Part shown: one piece after another, positions 44,842 to 53,992 of the stretch
Numbering within the stretch: the first letter of the stretch is position 1
Layout: each line of letters begins with the position of its first letter
Assembly: GCA_039916305.1 (NCBI GenBank)
Contig: JBDSLR010000038.1
Span: forward strand, 96,152 to 160,151
Reading direction: 5' to 3'
DNA: 64,000 bases
From: JACMLD01 sp039916305
Lineage (GTDB): Bacteria > Bacteroidota > Bacteroidia > Chitinophagales > Chitinophagaceae
The notes under the pieces: generated by a model
Seen by the model: only the letters and a program-made list of their open reading frames with translations
Told to the model about the DNA's origin: nothing
Database searches by the model: none
Program-made: the position numbers and the translations under genes

Positions 44842-47800
44842 ATGATAAGCGGTGTAAAATATAGCATAGCAGCCGGAATTTTATTACTGGCAGAAACTTT
44901 TTGTGCTGCCGCGCAAAATGATCTCTATGCACCTGTGCCCGCATGGAAAATACTGGACATACCTAACTGGACCGGGGTTCAGAAATCTGCAAACGGTTTT
45001 CTGTTGCCATTACCGGGTACCGCTGTGTATACAGTGCCGGAAGGTGGTAAGGGCTGGTACCAGCGCGGACTAACGGGAGAATATGATGGCGTGATAGATG
45101 GAAGACAATGGTATGGAATAACGGCTGATATCCGGCTTGAAAAAGAGTATATTTTTGAAGCGCGGATGACCCTTTACATACCTGAGCAAAAAGAACGGCA
45201 TAACCTGCCAGATTCTGCGGTTGCAATTATAAAGCTGCAGGGAAAGGGATGGCACAAGGTATTGATTCCATTTACTTCTTTTGATTACAACCGTGGGCAG
45301 TCCATTATATTAAAGTATATACAACGATTTTCTTTTACCGGAAAATATAAACAGCAGGTAATTGCCGGATCCGCTGCTGCATTCCGTAATGTAAAATTAG
45401 TAAAGGGCAACCCTTTGCACCTGGATGCCGTGGTTCGCTCCCAAGCAGGGGCTGCAGACAGTACCGTTCACTACCAGGCATCTATCTGTAATAGTGCTAA
45501 TAAAGTGCAGCTGGTTGCGCTCTCATTTGTCCGCACCGGCTGGGAAGGGATGCAAGCTGCGGTGGAGCCTGCGTCCATCACATTACAACCCGGTGAAATA
45601 AGAAAACTGGATATTGCTGTAACTGTTCCCGCCCTGGCCCCACAAGGTGCACGGGAAACGCAAACCCTGGTAGCAACTACTTCAAACAATCTGCCGCCAG
45701 AAAAGATTGATTTTATTACACTACGAAAATTAAAGGGACCTTTCCTGGTGCACCAGGAGCAGGGCTGGAAAGAAGTGCTTGATAAAATAAAAAACTATGA
45801 GTGGGCAAAGCAGTCTTTGGCTGATTATATAAAACTGGCAGATGATTTTATTGTGCCGGATGTACCACCCGGGGGTATTGCCGGAGAAGGAAGTAAGGCT
45901 GTCTACCGCGGTTACACGGAGCAGAAATTATGGCCGGTAGCAGTGGCCTATAAGCTAACGGGGCAGCAAAAATATGCTGCTACCATTGCACTCTTTTTAA
46001 ACCGGTTGAGTGCGCCCGGAGCATATCCGGCTACGCTGCATGCCAACCACCAGGGCATCCCACAGGAAGGTGGTTTTTTTGAAGTTTGCGCCCGCAGTTA
46101 TGATCTTATAAAAGATGCCGGCATCCTCACGCAAAAAGAGAAGGAATTAATTGAGCAAACATTTCGTCTCTATATTTATACGGTAGAAGATGGTTTGGGG
46201 AATGGTGGCATCTCCAACTGGAGCGTATTTAATCTTTGCCCGGCTGCACAGTGTGCACTGGTGTTGCAGGATATGTATCATTTTGATTTGCTGATGAACG
46301 GTCCCTGTGGTATTAAAGATCATCTGAAATATGGTATGATGGACGACGGATGGTGGTACGAGATGTCTTTAAGTTATAACCTTGGATGCGCCGAAAACAT
46401 GACAGCATTGGGATTGGCGGCACGGCCCTTCGGTATTGATTTTCTAAACGAAAAAATACCGGTATCATTAACGCAAAAAGTTGGCCTTCGTCCTTTCGAA
46501 TTTGAAAGTTTTTTAGGGATGGCATTTGGTAAGTTTGGTCCTGTTACAAATAATTATATTACCGTTAAAAGAATGTGGGATGCTATTGTTAAATATCCCG
46601 ATTACAGAAGTGTAATGTTTGGTATGGGCGATGGCCATGAACACGAAGTAGGGGGCGCTGATTTTGAAAAAGCATATTTCGCCTTCAGAGATACCGCTTT
46701 TGCAGCTGTGATTAAACAGGGACAAAAAAGGGATTTACTGTATGGTATTCCTGAACTGCCTGGTAATACACCAACACTATTTACTCAATCCGCACACTCA
46801 GATAATGCAGGTATTGCCGTACTGCGTTCGCAAACTGAAGGGCGCCGGCAAAAAGAACAAATACAGGCAGCATTAAAATACGGTACACATGGCAGTTACC
46901 ACGGGCACTTCGACAGGCTTAGCATGGTTTCTTTGATGCGTTACGGCCGGAGTTTCTGGAACCCCGAAACAAGCTGGTTTGGGTATGGAAACTATATGTA
47001 CAAATGGTGGGTGCAACCCTCTATGGCACATAATATGGTAGTGGTGGATGGTAAACAGCAGGAGCCCGTAGCTTCAAAACAACTGCTATTCTTTAGTGGA
47101 AAATTGATTCAGGCGGTGGCTGCTGAAACAAATGCCCGCTGGAGCAATCCTCCTTATTTTGGCGGCTATGAACACATAGAAAAAGTAAAAGCAGGTGATG
47201 CGCCTTACGTAACTATCCCCACTAATCACCCCAAAGTGACTGCTGTAACGGATTACACGGAACCGGTACTACAAAGAAGGCTTTTAATTGTTACGGATGA
47301 TTATGTGGTAACGGCAGATTACCTGAAAGCAGCGAAAGAACATGTTTTTGATAACCTGCTCCATCTGCGTGGTGCAAAAGCAGATTCAGCGCTTACCCCT
47401 ACCGGATATGCAAGTCAGTTTGATAGCAGCCCGCTCAGTAGTGGACAGTTCATTACCAGCGTTACAGACTATGCAGTGAACGGAGTCGGTAAAGTGCATT
47501 CGGTATTAAAAGCCGACGCCGTGCAAAGCTGGGAAAGCGGTGGCTTCAATGATTACCAGGAACCTGGCTTGTTAAACATAGACGTATACAATGTATGGCC
47601 ACAGCAAACAACTTTACGTATAGGCAATTATGCGGAATCGTATAGTATCAATAAAAAGCTATTGTATGAGGTAACAGGTGATGGTAAGCAGTTGGCCAAA
47701 GATTCCATGGGTGTATGGTTGTTGGGCCGCGCTGAAATTGATCTGCCTGTAAAAAAAATTAAAATACTTCAATTGAAAACCACTAAAACGGCAGATGCTA

Positions 47801-48351
47801 AAAGTAATACCCTGTTCTGGGGAGGTGCAAAAATAGTTACCGCAGCAGGAAAAGAAATTTCCCTGGCGTCACTAAAAACTTCGATGGTGAACATAGTTCC
47901 TGCTGCAGGTCCGGGTCTTGATTATAGAGGTGGCCCTATCCGGATTGCCGGTACCGCCTACACAACTGCATTGGGTGCAGAACCACTCCAGGCAAATGAG
48001 CCGGGTATCATAACTATTGATTTCACCGGCATGGATGCGGTGCGGTTTGTGGCCAGCATAGGCGGCGATGCACCGGTGGGTAATGAAGAACAGGTGCGTA
48101 AAACCGTTAGTTTCCGCAGCAAGGGAACAGCCGTAATATACCTGGCAGTAATTGAACCCTATGAAAATAATAAAATGATAAAAAGTATCCAGGAAATTGA
48201 TGCAAACTCTTTTGAAATTCACTTAAATGATGGTCGCTCTCAAAAAATCAGCATAAATGGCCTTGATACACAGCAGGGAACACCAACGGTGCGTTTGCAG
48301 GAAAGGAAAAATGGGCAGCTGATGCGCGAAGAAAGCACCTCGAATAAATAA
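44842..48351 (+). CDS. Large multidomain heparinase II/III-type polysaccharide lyase
   Basis: This 1169-residue exported protein has a signal peptide (IAAGILLLAETFCAAAQ). A beta-sandwich region (about 30-190) looks like a carbohydrate-binding module, followed by an Ig/NEW3-like linker (190-285) and an alpha/alpha toroid lyase domain (about 300-620). The Heparinase_II_C beta-sandwich carries YHGHFDRLSMV and AHNMVVVDGKQQ, and an NPCBM-like module is near the C terminus (about 1010-1110, YTTALGAEPLQ...FVASIGGD). Such enzymes cleave uronic-acid glycans by beta-elimination. The exact PL family is not assigned. It follows susD across two hairpins and precedes the GH97 gene. Confidence 0.88.
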   Translation: MISGVKYSIAAGILLLAETFCAAAQNDLYAPVPAWKILDIPNWTGVQKSANGFLLPLPGTAVYTVPEGGKGWYQRGLTGEYDGVIDGRQWYGITADIRLEKEYIFEARMTLYIPEQKERHNLPDSAVAIIKLQGKGWHKVLIPFTSFDYNRGQSIILKYIQRFSFTGKYKQQVIAGSAAAFRNVKLVKGNPLHLDAVVRSQAGAADSTVHYQASICNSANKVQLVALSFVRTGWEGMQAAVEPASITLQPGEIRKLDIAVTVPALAPQGARETQTLVATTSNNLPPEKIDFITLRKLKGPFLVHQEQGWKEVLDKIKNYEWAKQSLADYIKLADDFIVPDVPPGGIAGEGSKAVYRGYTEQKLWPVAVAYKLTGQQKYAATIALFLNRLSAPGAYPATLHANHQGIPQEGGFFEVCARSYDLIKDAGILTQKEKELIEQTFRLYIYTVEDGLGNGGISNWSVFNLCPAAQCALVLQDMYHFDLLMNGPCGIKDHLKYGMMDDGWWYEMSLSYNLGCAENMTALGLAARPFGIDFLNEKIPVSLTQKVGLRPFEFESFLGMAFGKFGPVTNNYITVKRMWDAIVKYPDYRSVMFGMGDGHEHEVGGADFEKAYFAFRDTAFAAVIKQGQKRDLLYGIPELPGNTPTLFTQSAHSDNAGIAVLRSQTEGRRQKEQIQAALKYGTHGSYHGHFDRLSMVSLMRYGRSFWNPETSWFGYGNYMYKWWVQPSMAHNMVVVDGKQQEPVASKQLLFFSGKLIQAVAAETNARWSNPPYFGGYEHIEKVKAGDAPYVTIPTNHPKVTAVTDYTEPVLQRRLLIVTDDYVVTADYLKAAKEHVFDNLLHLRGAKADSALTPTGYASQFDSSPLSSGQFITSVTDYAVNGVGKVHSVLKADAVQSWESGGFNDYQEPGLLNIDVYNVWPQQTTLRIGNYAESYSINKKLLYEVTGDGKQLAKDSMGVWLLGRAEIDLPVKKIKILQLKTTKTADAKSNTLFWGGAKIVTAAGKEISLASLKTSMVNIVPAAGPGLDYRGGPIRIAGTAYTTALGAEPLQANEPGIITIDFTGMDAVRFVASIGGDAPVGNEEQVRKTVSFRSKGTAVIYLAVIEPYENNKMIKSIQEIDANSFEIHLNDGRSQKISINGLDTQQGTPTVRLQERKNGQLMREESTSNK

Positions 48352-48452
48352 TAAAATCCAGCAGCTGATTTACACCTGGTTACTAATACGGGAAGCGCTG
48401 TTACGGTTAAAAAATGCAGTCACAAACAAATATCTGCGAAAAATTATAAATT

Positions 48453-50363
48453 ATGGGTTGGCAAAAAAAGCGGGGTCTCTTTCTGGTTGTTCCATTGCTG
48501 GCGTTTATTTATAGCAGCAATGGACAGGCAATTATTGAAAACACGCGGGTAGAACTATATTCGCCTGATAAAAGTATTGCTGCCGTCTTTTACCAGCGTC
48601 AAATAACGGATAGTACCAAAGCTATGTACTACAGCATTGACTATAAAAATATGCCTGTTGTAACGGAATCATTGCTTGATCTGGAGATAGACAATCATTT
48701 GAGCGAGGAAGCGATGGCCATCAGGGTTGACCGGCATGCCAACTGGTGCGAGAACCTGGAATTCAGCAGCCGTGAATTTTTTCAGAAAGATAAATCATGG
48801 AAGCCAGTATATGGTGAAACATCCAGCATACGCGACCATTACAATGCGGTAGTCATTCATCTTGTAAAAGACGACAATACCATCTACAAACTTGATATTG
48901 AGATAAAAGTATTTAATGGGGCTGCAGCTATCCGGTATTTTATTCCTGAAAATGAAAAAGGTACTTATTACCGCATCATGAATGAACATACTGAATTCAG
49001 CTTGCCCGCAAATACCAAAGCGTGGTTTACCGGATGGGCACAGGGTAAATATGAATTGCTGCCATTGCGTAACTGGCCACAGGAAAGTGAGCGTCCATTA
49101 ACCCTGCAGCTTGAAAACGGATTACACGCCTGCCTGGCAGAGGCGGGTATGGTTGATTATGCAAGAACAAAATTCAGGTTAAGTACCGGTAAAGAAAATA
49201 CCATTGTAACGTCTATGTATACACCGGCAGATCTAATCTCGCCTGTAGCCACACCCTGGCGGGTAATTATGGTTGCCGAAAAGCCGGGTGATTTAATCAT
49301 GAACAATAGTATACTGCTTAGCCTCAATGTGCCTTCAAAAATTAAAGATGCCGGCTGGATAAAGCCCGGAAAAATTATGCGGGTAATGACCCAAACTACA
49401 AAAGATGCCAGGGAAAATATAGATTTTGCCCATCAGCATCACCTGCAGTATATATTGTTTGATTGGAAATGGTATGGCCCTGCCTATAGTTTCAGTTCTG
49501 ATGTTACCAAAGTGGCCATTCCTGATTTTGATCTGCCCGGCATTATTAAGTATGGTAAAGAAAAAGGGGTGGGTGTGTGGTTGTATGTTAACCTGCAGGG
49601 ATTGTATGCACAGTCCGATTCTTTGTTCAGGGTGTATAAAAAATGGGGTGTGAAGGGGGTCAAGTTTGGATTTGTTCAGGCGGGCTCTCATCGCTGGACA
49701 ACCTGGATAGAAGAGATGTTTCAAAAAGCCGCCGCCAGTGAAATAATGGTAAATGTACACGATGACTGGCGCCCGACCGGTGAGCAGCGTACCTGGCCCA
49801 ACCTGATGACAGCAGAGGGTATCCGCGGCAATGAGGAAATGCCCGACGCTACGCACAATACCATATTGCCATTCACAAGATATATTGCGGGCGCAGCAGA
49901 TTATACCATTTGTTATTACGATAAAAGGATCAAAACCACCCACGCCCATCAATTGGCCATGGCAGCTGTGTATTACAGTCCGATACAGACTTTGTATTGG
50001 TACGATAAGCCTGCGTTCAGTGAAAATGAACCCGAGTTGGAATTTTGGGATCAAATACCTGCTGCCTGGAACGAAACAAAAATATTGCAGGGTACCCCCG
50101 GTGAATTTATAACAACGGCGCGGAGAAGCGGTAGTAACTGGTTTATTGGAACGCTCACGAATAATAACGCAAGATCAGTGCAGCTTTCTTTTGATTTTTT
50201 GCCTAAGGGAAAGAAATATATAGCAAAAATATATTCAGACGATCTTTCTGTGAATACTAAAACAAAGGTTAGAGTAGAAGAAAGAAAAATAGATGCGTCA
50301 ACTGTGATGGACGTACAATTGCTTGCCAGCGGTGGCCATGCCATCTGGCTCCGGCAGCAATAA
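48453..50363 (+). CDS. GH97 glycoside hydrolase without the retaining nucleophile
   Basis: This 636-residue protein has a signal peptide (FLVVPLLAFIYSSNGQA), the N-terminal GH97 beta-sandwich (about 30-290), a (beta/alpha)8 barrel (about 300-560) and a C-terminal sandwich. The barrel motif that in retaining GH97 reads G-x-K-G-x-K/M-V-D-F is GVKGVKFGFVQAG here, with G406 where the nucleophilic Asp is expected. The acid Glu of the next motif is kept (E455, TAEGIRGNEE). GH97 members are alpha-glucosidases or alpha-galactosidases. This one is either inverting or of a distinct activity. It lies between the two lyase-type genes of the PUL. Confidence 0.9.
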   Translation: MGWQKKRGLFLVVPLLAFIYSSNGQAIIENTRVELYSPDKSIAAVFYQRQITDSTKAMYYSIDYKNMPVVTESLLDLEIDNHLSEEAMAIRVDRHANWCENLEFSSREFFQKDKSWKPVYGETSSIRDHYNAVVIHLVKDDNTIYKLDIEIKVFNGAAAIRYFIPENEKGTYYRIMNEHTEFSLPANTKAWFTGWAQGKYELLPLRNWPQESERPLTLQLENGLHACLAEAGMVDYARTKFRLSTGKENTIVTSMYTPADLISPVATPWRVIMVAEKPGDLIMNNSILLSLNVPSKIKDAGWIKPGKIMRVMTQTTKDARENIDFAHQHHLQYILFDWKWYGPAYSFSSDVTKVAIPDFDLPGIIKYGKEKGVGVWLYVNLQGLYAQSDSLFRVYKKWGVKGVKFGFVQAGSHRWTTWIEEMFQKAAASEIMVNVHDDWRPTGEQRTWPNLMTAEGIRGNEEMPDATHNTILPFTRYIAGAADYTICYYDKRIKTTHAHQLAMAAVYYSPIQTLYWYDKPAFSENEPELEFWDQIPAAWNETKILQGTPGEFITTARRSGSNWFIGTLTNNNARSVQLSFDFLPKGKKYIAKIYSDDLSVNTKTKVRVEERKIDASTVMDVQLLASGGHAIWLRQQ

Positions 50364-50399
50364 AGTATATTTAAGATTGCCATTAAATGTAATGGGCCA

Positions 50400-51506
50400 A
50401 TGAAAAAAAAGCGGTATATCATATTTGTCAGCGTATATTTTTTTTGTATAAAGGCAGTTGCTCAGCAACCAGATCGTCTTGCTTACCACTTTGCTGCAAT
50501 AAATGACAAAATTCAGGGTTGGGTAGATAGCGGCTATTATAGCGGCGCATCCATCATTATAGCAAAAGACAATGAGATTATTTGGAAAGGATATTTTGGA
50601 AACTATCAGCGAACTACGGTTGCTTATATAGCTTCTGCCGGTAAATGGCTGGCAGCCGCTACTATTGCTGCAGTGGTGGATGAAGGTAAGCTGCACTGGC
50701 ATGACAAAGTAAAAAAATGGTTGCCGGAATGCACAGGTGCAAAGGGCGAAGCAAGTTTGGAGCAGCTCTTATCACACACTGCCGGTTACCCGGATTATCA
50801 ACCCCCGAATGCAAGACCAGATAATTATCAGACACTCGGTGAAGCGGTTGCCCACATCATTCATCTGCCCGCAGATACACTGCCGGGCGCTGTTTTCAGG
50901 TATGGAGGCCTGGCCATGCAAGTGGCTGGCAGAATGGCCGAGCTGGCAACCGGCAAAGACTGGGAGCTTATTTTTCAGGAGACAATGGCAAGGCCCCTTC
51001 ATATGTCATTAACTCATTTTACACCTGTTGATGAAACACCCGGGCACAATCCCATGCTGGGTGGAGGTGCAAGAACAGGTTTGCAGGATTACGCAAATTT
51101 TCTTTCCATGATATACAATGAAGGCGTATTTGAAGGGAAAAGAATTTTATCTGCAAAGGCTATTAAAGTAATGCAGGCAAACCATGTCAAAAATGCGTAT
51201 GTGCCAGCAGGTGAGTATGTAGAAAAAATGCGGGGTAGCAAAAGAAAAGATGTGTATGGATTGGGCGAATGGCGTGAGGAAGTAAATGCCGGCGGGGATG
51301 CTACGCTTATCAGCAGCCCTTCCTGGGCAGGTGCGTACCCATGGATTGATAAAAAGAACGGCGTATATGGTTTTTTCCTTGCCAGGATCAGCAATGCCCG
51401 GAATGGATTTAATGCTTTTTATGCCAGTCCGGTATTGACCATGATGGTACGGGAGGTAATACACCCCGGCGGAAAAATAAAGATTAAAAGACATAGCAGG
51501 AATTAG
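50400..51506 (+). CDS. Exported serine hydrolase, class C beta-lactamase fold
   Basis: This 368-residue protein has a signal peptide (YIIFVSVYFFCIKAVAQ). The class C/DD-peptidase fold carries S79-x-x-K82 (ASAGKW), LLSHTAGYPDY and a tyrosine motif FRYGG (Y168, where YxN is common: YGG here). In PULs such proteins are often esterases removing acyl groups, rather than beta-lactamases. The gene begins 37 bp after the GH97 stop and so is probably in the same transcript. Its substrate is unknown. Confidence 0.88.
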   Translation: MKKKRYIIFVSVYFFCIKAVAQQPDRLAYHFAAINDKIQGWVDSGYYSGASIIIAKDNEIIWKGYFGNYQRTTVAYIASAGKWLAAATIAAVVDEGKLHWHDKVKKWLPECTGAKGEASLEQLLSHTAGYPDYQPPNARPDNYQTLGEAVAHIIHLPADTLPGAVFRYGGLAMQVAGRMAELATGKDWELIFQETMARPLHMSLTHFTPVDETPGHNPMLGGGARTGLQDYANFLSMIYNEGVFEGKRILSAKAIKVMQANHVKNAYVPAGEYVEKMRGSKRKDVYGLGEWREEVNAGGDATLISSPSWAGAYPWIDKKNGVYGFFLARISNARNGFNAFYASPVLTMMVREVIHPGGKIKIKRHSRN

Positions 51507-51571
51507 GATGCCTTTCGGCGCTCCTGGTTATAAACAAAAATTTTCCCAATGCTGCAAAACCAATTTTATAT

Positions 51572-53938
51572 ATGAAAGAGTTGTATAATAAACAAACGGG
51601 GTTTGTTGTTTTTGCCACGGGTATTGCATTGCTGTTATTCATTTGCAAACAGACCAGCGCCCAGAAAGCCCACCCGTACCTGTTCTATACCCCGCAGCGC
51701 ACAGATCGTTTAAAGGAGCGGATTAAAACCGATACCCTGCTGGCGAACAACTGGAACCTTATTAAAGATCGCTGTGACCAATGGCTTAACAGACCGGAAG
51801 GCGGTAATGCGGAACAACTTGCGATGGCGTATACCATGACCGGTAACAAACACTACGCTGAACGTGCAAAACTATTGCTGCTGGAAATTACCAGCCGCAA
51901 TGCCTGGGATGGCATGGATGACCGAACGCCGAGGTGGAACGCTGGCCTGGGTACCAGTCATACCAATTGGACTGCTGCTATAGTGTTTGATGCCATCTAC
52001 AATATGCTGACTAAGCAAGAAAAAAAAGACCTCGCAGCAAAAATTGTACAATTGGGTATTAAACCATCCCTTGCCGACTGGATTTCAAAAGACAAGCGTA
52101 TACAATCTTTGAACAATATGGGACATAACTGGTGGGCCGCTGTTGTATATGAAGCGGGTATTGCATCGCTGGCAGTAGTTAATGAAGTGCCTGCAGCAAA
52201 GCAATGGGCAGCCGGCATTATGGAAGACAGCAAAGAATGGTTTGCATTTAACGGAAGTGTGCTGGAGAATAAGCCGTCTAACTTTGATCCCGGAGGTGGG
52301 TTTTATGAAAGCGTCAGTTATGCTAATTACGGGGTATCAGAATACCTGCTTTTCAGGGTAGCTTACACAAATGTACTTGGCCCAATAAAAATGCCGTATG
52401 ATGAATTACTGCAAAAAACAGTTGACTGGTTTATCAATGCCAGTTACCCAAAAAAGCACGGGCCACTGATGTCTTTGAATTTTGGTGACAGCAATGATTT
52501 TGCCAATGGCGACAGGCCGGCTAAATTGCTGATGGCATTGGGTATGGGTAAAGATTATTATTACTGGTACCTGCAACATACTGCCCGTAATCAATTTGGA
52601 GAAGATCTGAATGTGCATACACCCATGGGCTTGCTGTATCATCCGGAAAATAAAGCGGCACCTGCTATTCCGCCATTGCCATCTTCTGCTTTGTATTCAT
52701 CCATGGGTTGGGGCATGCTGCGCAGTTCCTGGCAGCCGGATGCAACTTTACTTGGCATTAAATGCGGTTTTACGTGGAACCATGCCCATGCTGATGCCGG
52801 TTCTTTTGTGCTATACCACAAGGGACAGAATTTATTAATTGACGGGGGAGATGTGAGCTATGGAAATGCTGCCTACAGCAATTATTTTGTTACCAGCCGG
52901 GCGCACAATGTGCTGCAATTTAACGGTGCGGCACAGGATCCGCAGGATCAATATTATGCGGTTAAAAACACCGGTCACTTGTACAATATGCTGGATGGCG
53001 GCCAAACAAAATATATACTGGCTGATGTTACAGGCCCCACTTCAAAAAATTTTTTACGCAATTACCGGAATTTTTTGTGGGTGGATAACGTGATACTGGT
53101 TATAGATGATCTAAAAACCTATGATGCCGGCCAGTTTAATTTCTTATTGCATTATGCAGATACAGCGGTAAAACGGGGTCCTGATTTTGATATCAGCAGG
53201 GGAGATGCGGGCATTCTTTTCAGACCATTGTATCCTGAAACATTGCCATTGGGGTATCCGCATGATTTTCCTGAAAAAATGAAGTATACCACTGAGTATG
53301 GCATTAAAGACAGAACAACCAATGTGCCGATTCCCTATTTTTCGATAACGGCACCTGGCAAAACAGATCGTACTAAATTAGTCAATGCCATCATCCTGCT
53401 GGATTCAACCAATCAACCCATCACTGCTTTCACCGGATCTTCGGGGGCAAGCGGCGGTGAAGGCCGCAGCAACCTGCCCGTCATAGAAAAATTTGAAGGC
53501 AATAATTTCATTGCTGTGCGCATTACGCAGCATGGCCAGGTTACAGAAGTGTATATTAACCTGCTGGCAGACGGCAGGTTAATGCACCGCAATGCAAGTA
53601 ATATAATGAATGGATGGGATACGGATGCATATATTAGTGCAGTTAGTTTTCCGGGGAAGACCGATCGTGTTAATCCGGGCAATCTTTCTTCTTTTTTTGT
53701 AAGCAATGGCAGTTATCTGCGGCGGGATGGCAATGTGTTGCTGAGCTCACTTTCTAAAGTGTTTATGTATGCAGCAAAAGAAGGTAATGCACTGCATGTG
53801 CAGCTACAGGGGCAGCCGCTGGTAAATGCATCACTGGGCATAGATAAGGTAAACAGGCTTACGGTAAATAACAAGCCTGTGCTGTTGAAGTATGATACAG
53901 ACAGGATGTTACTGGTTGAAACCCGCAATGAAAAATAA
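51572..53938 (+). CDS. Heparinase II/III-family polysaccharide lyase
   Basis: This 788-residue protein has a signal peptide (FVVFATGIALLLFICKQTSA). An N-terminal alpha/alpha toroid (about 40-380) has GLGTSHTNWTAAIVFDAIYN and NNMGHNWWAAVVYEAG. The Heparinase_II_C sandwich (about 400-700) carries the family hallmark HAHADAGSFVLYHKGQNLLI, and a C-terminal beta region follows. The HAHAD and RAHNVLQFNG segments are the hallmark of the HepII/III-like PL clan. It is expected to cleave a uronic-acid glycan in the periplasm. It differs in layout from the 1169-residue lyase upstream, so the two probably act on different linkages. It follows the serine hydrolase by 65 bp. Confidence 0.9.
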   Translation: MKELYNKQTGFVVFATGIALLLFICKQTSAQKAHPYLFYTPQRTDRLKERIKTDTLLANNWNLIKDRCDQWLNRPEGGNAEQLAMAYTMTGNKHYAERAKLLLLEITSRNAWDGMDDRTPRWNAGLGTSHTNWTAAIVFDAIYNMLTKQEKKDLAAKIVQLGIKPSLADWISKDKRIQSLNNMGHNWWAAVVYEAGIASLAVVNEVPAAKQWAAGIMEDSKEWFAFNGSVLENKPSNFDPGGGFYESVSYANYGVSEYLLFRVAYTNVLGPIKMPYDELLQKTVDWFINASYPKKHGPLMSLNFGDSNDFANGDRPAKLLMALGMGKDYYYWYLQHTARNQFGEDLNVHTPMGLLYHPENKAAPAIPPLPSSALYSSMGWGMLRSSWQPDATLLGIKCGFTWNHAHADAGSFVLYHKGQNLLIDGGDVSYGNAAYSNYFVTSRAHNVLQFNGAAQDPQDQYYAVKNTGHLYNMLDGGQTKYILADVTGPTSKNFLRNYRNFLWVDNVILVIDDLKTYDAGQFNFLLHYADTAVKRGPDFDISRGDAGILFRPLYPETLPLGYPHDFPEKMKYTTEYGIKDRTTNVPIPYFSITAPGKTDRTKLVNAIILLDSTNQPITAFTGSSGASGGEGRSNLPVIEKFEGNNFIAVRITQHGQVTEVYINLLADGRLMHRNASNIMNGWDTDAYISAVSFPGKTDRVNPGNLSSFFVSNGSYLRRDGNVLLSSLSKVFMYAAKEGNALHVQLQGQPLVNASLGIDKVNRLTVNNKPVLLKYDTDRMLLVETRNEK

Positions 53939-53992
53939 CAGGAAAATATGCGCGATGACAGCCACCTCTTAATGATACCTTATTTTCGTTAT

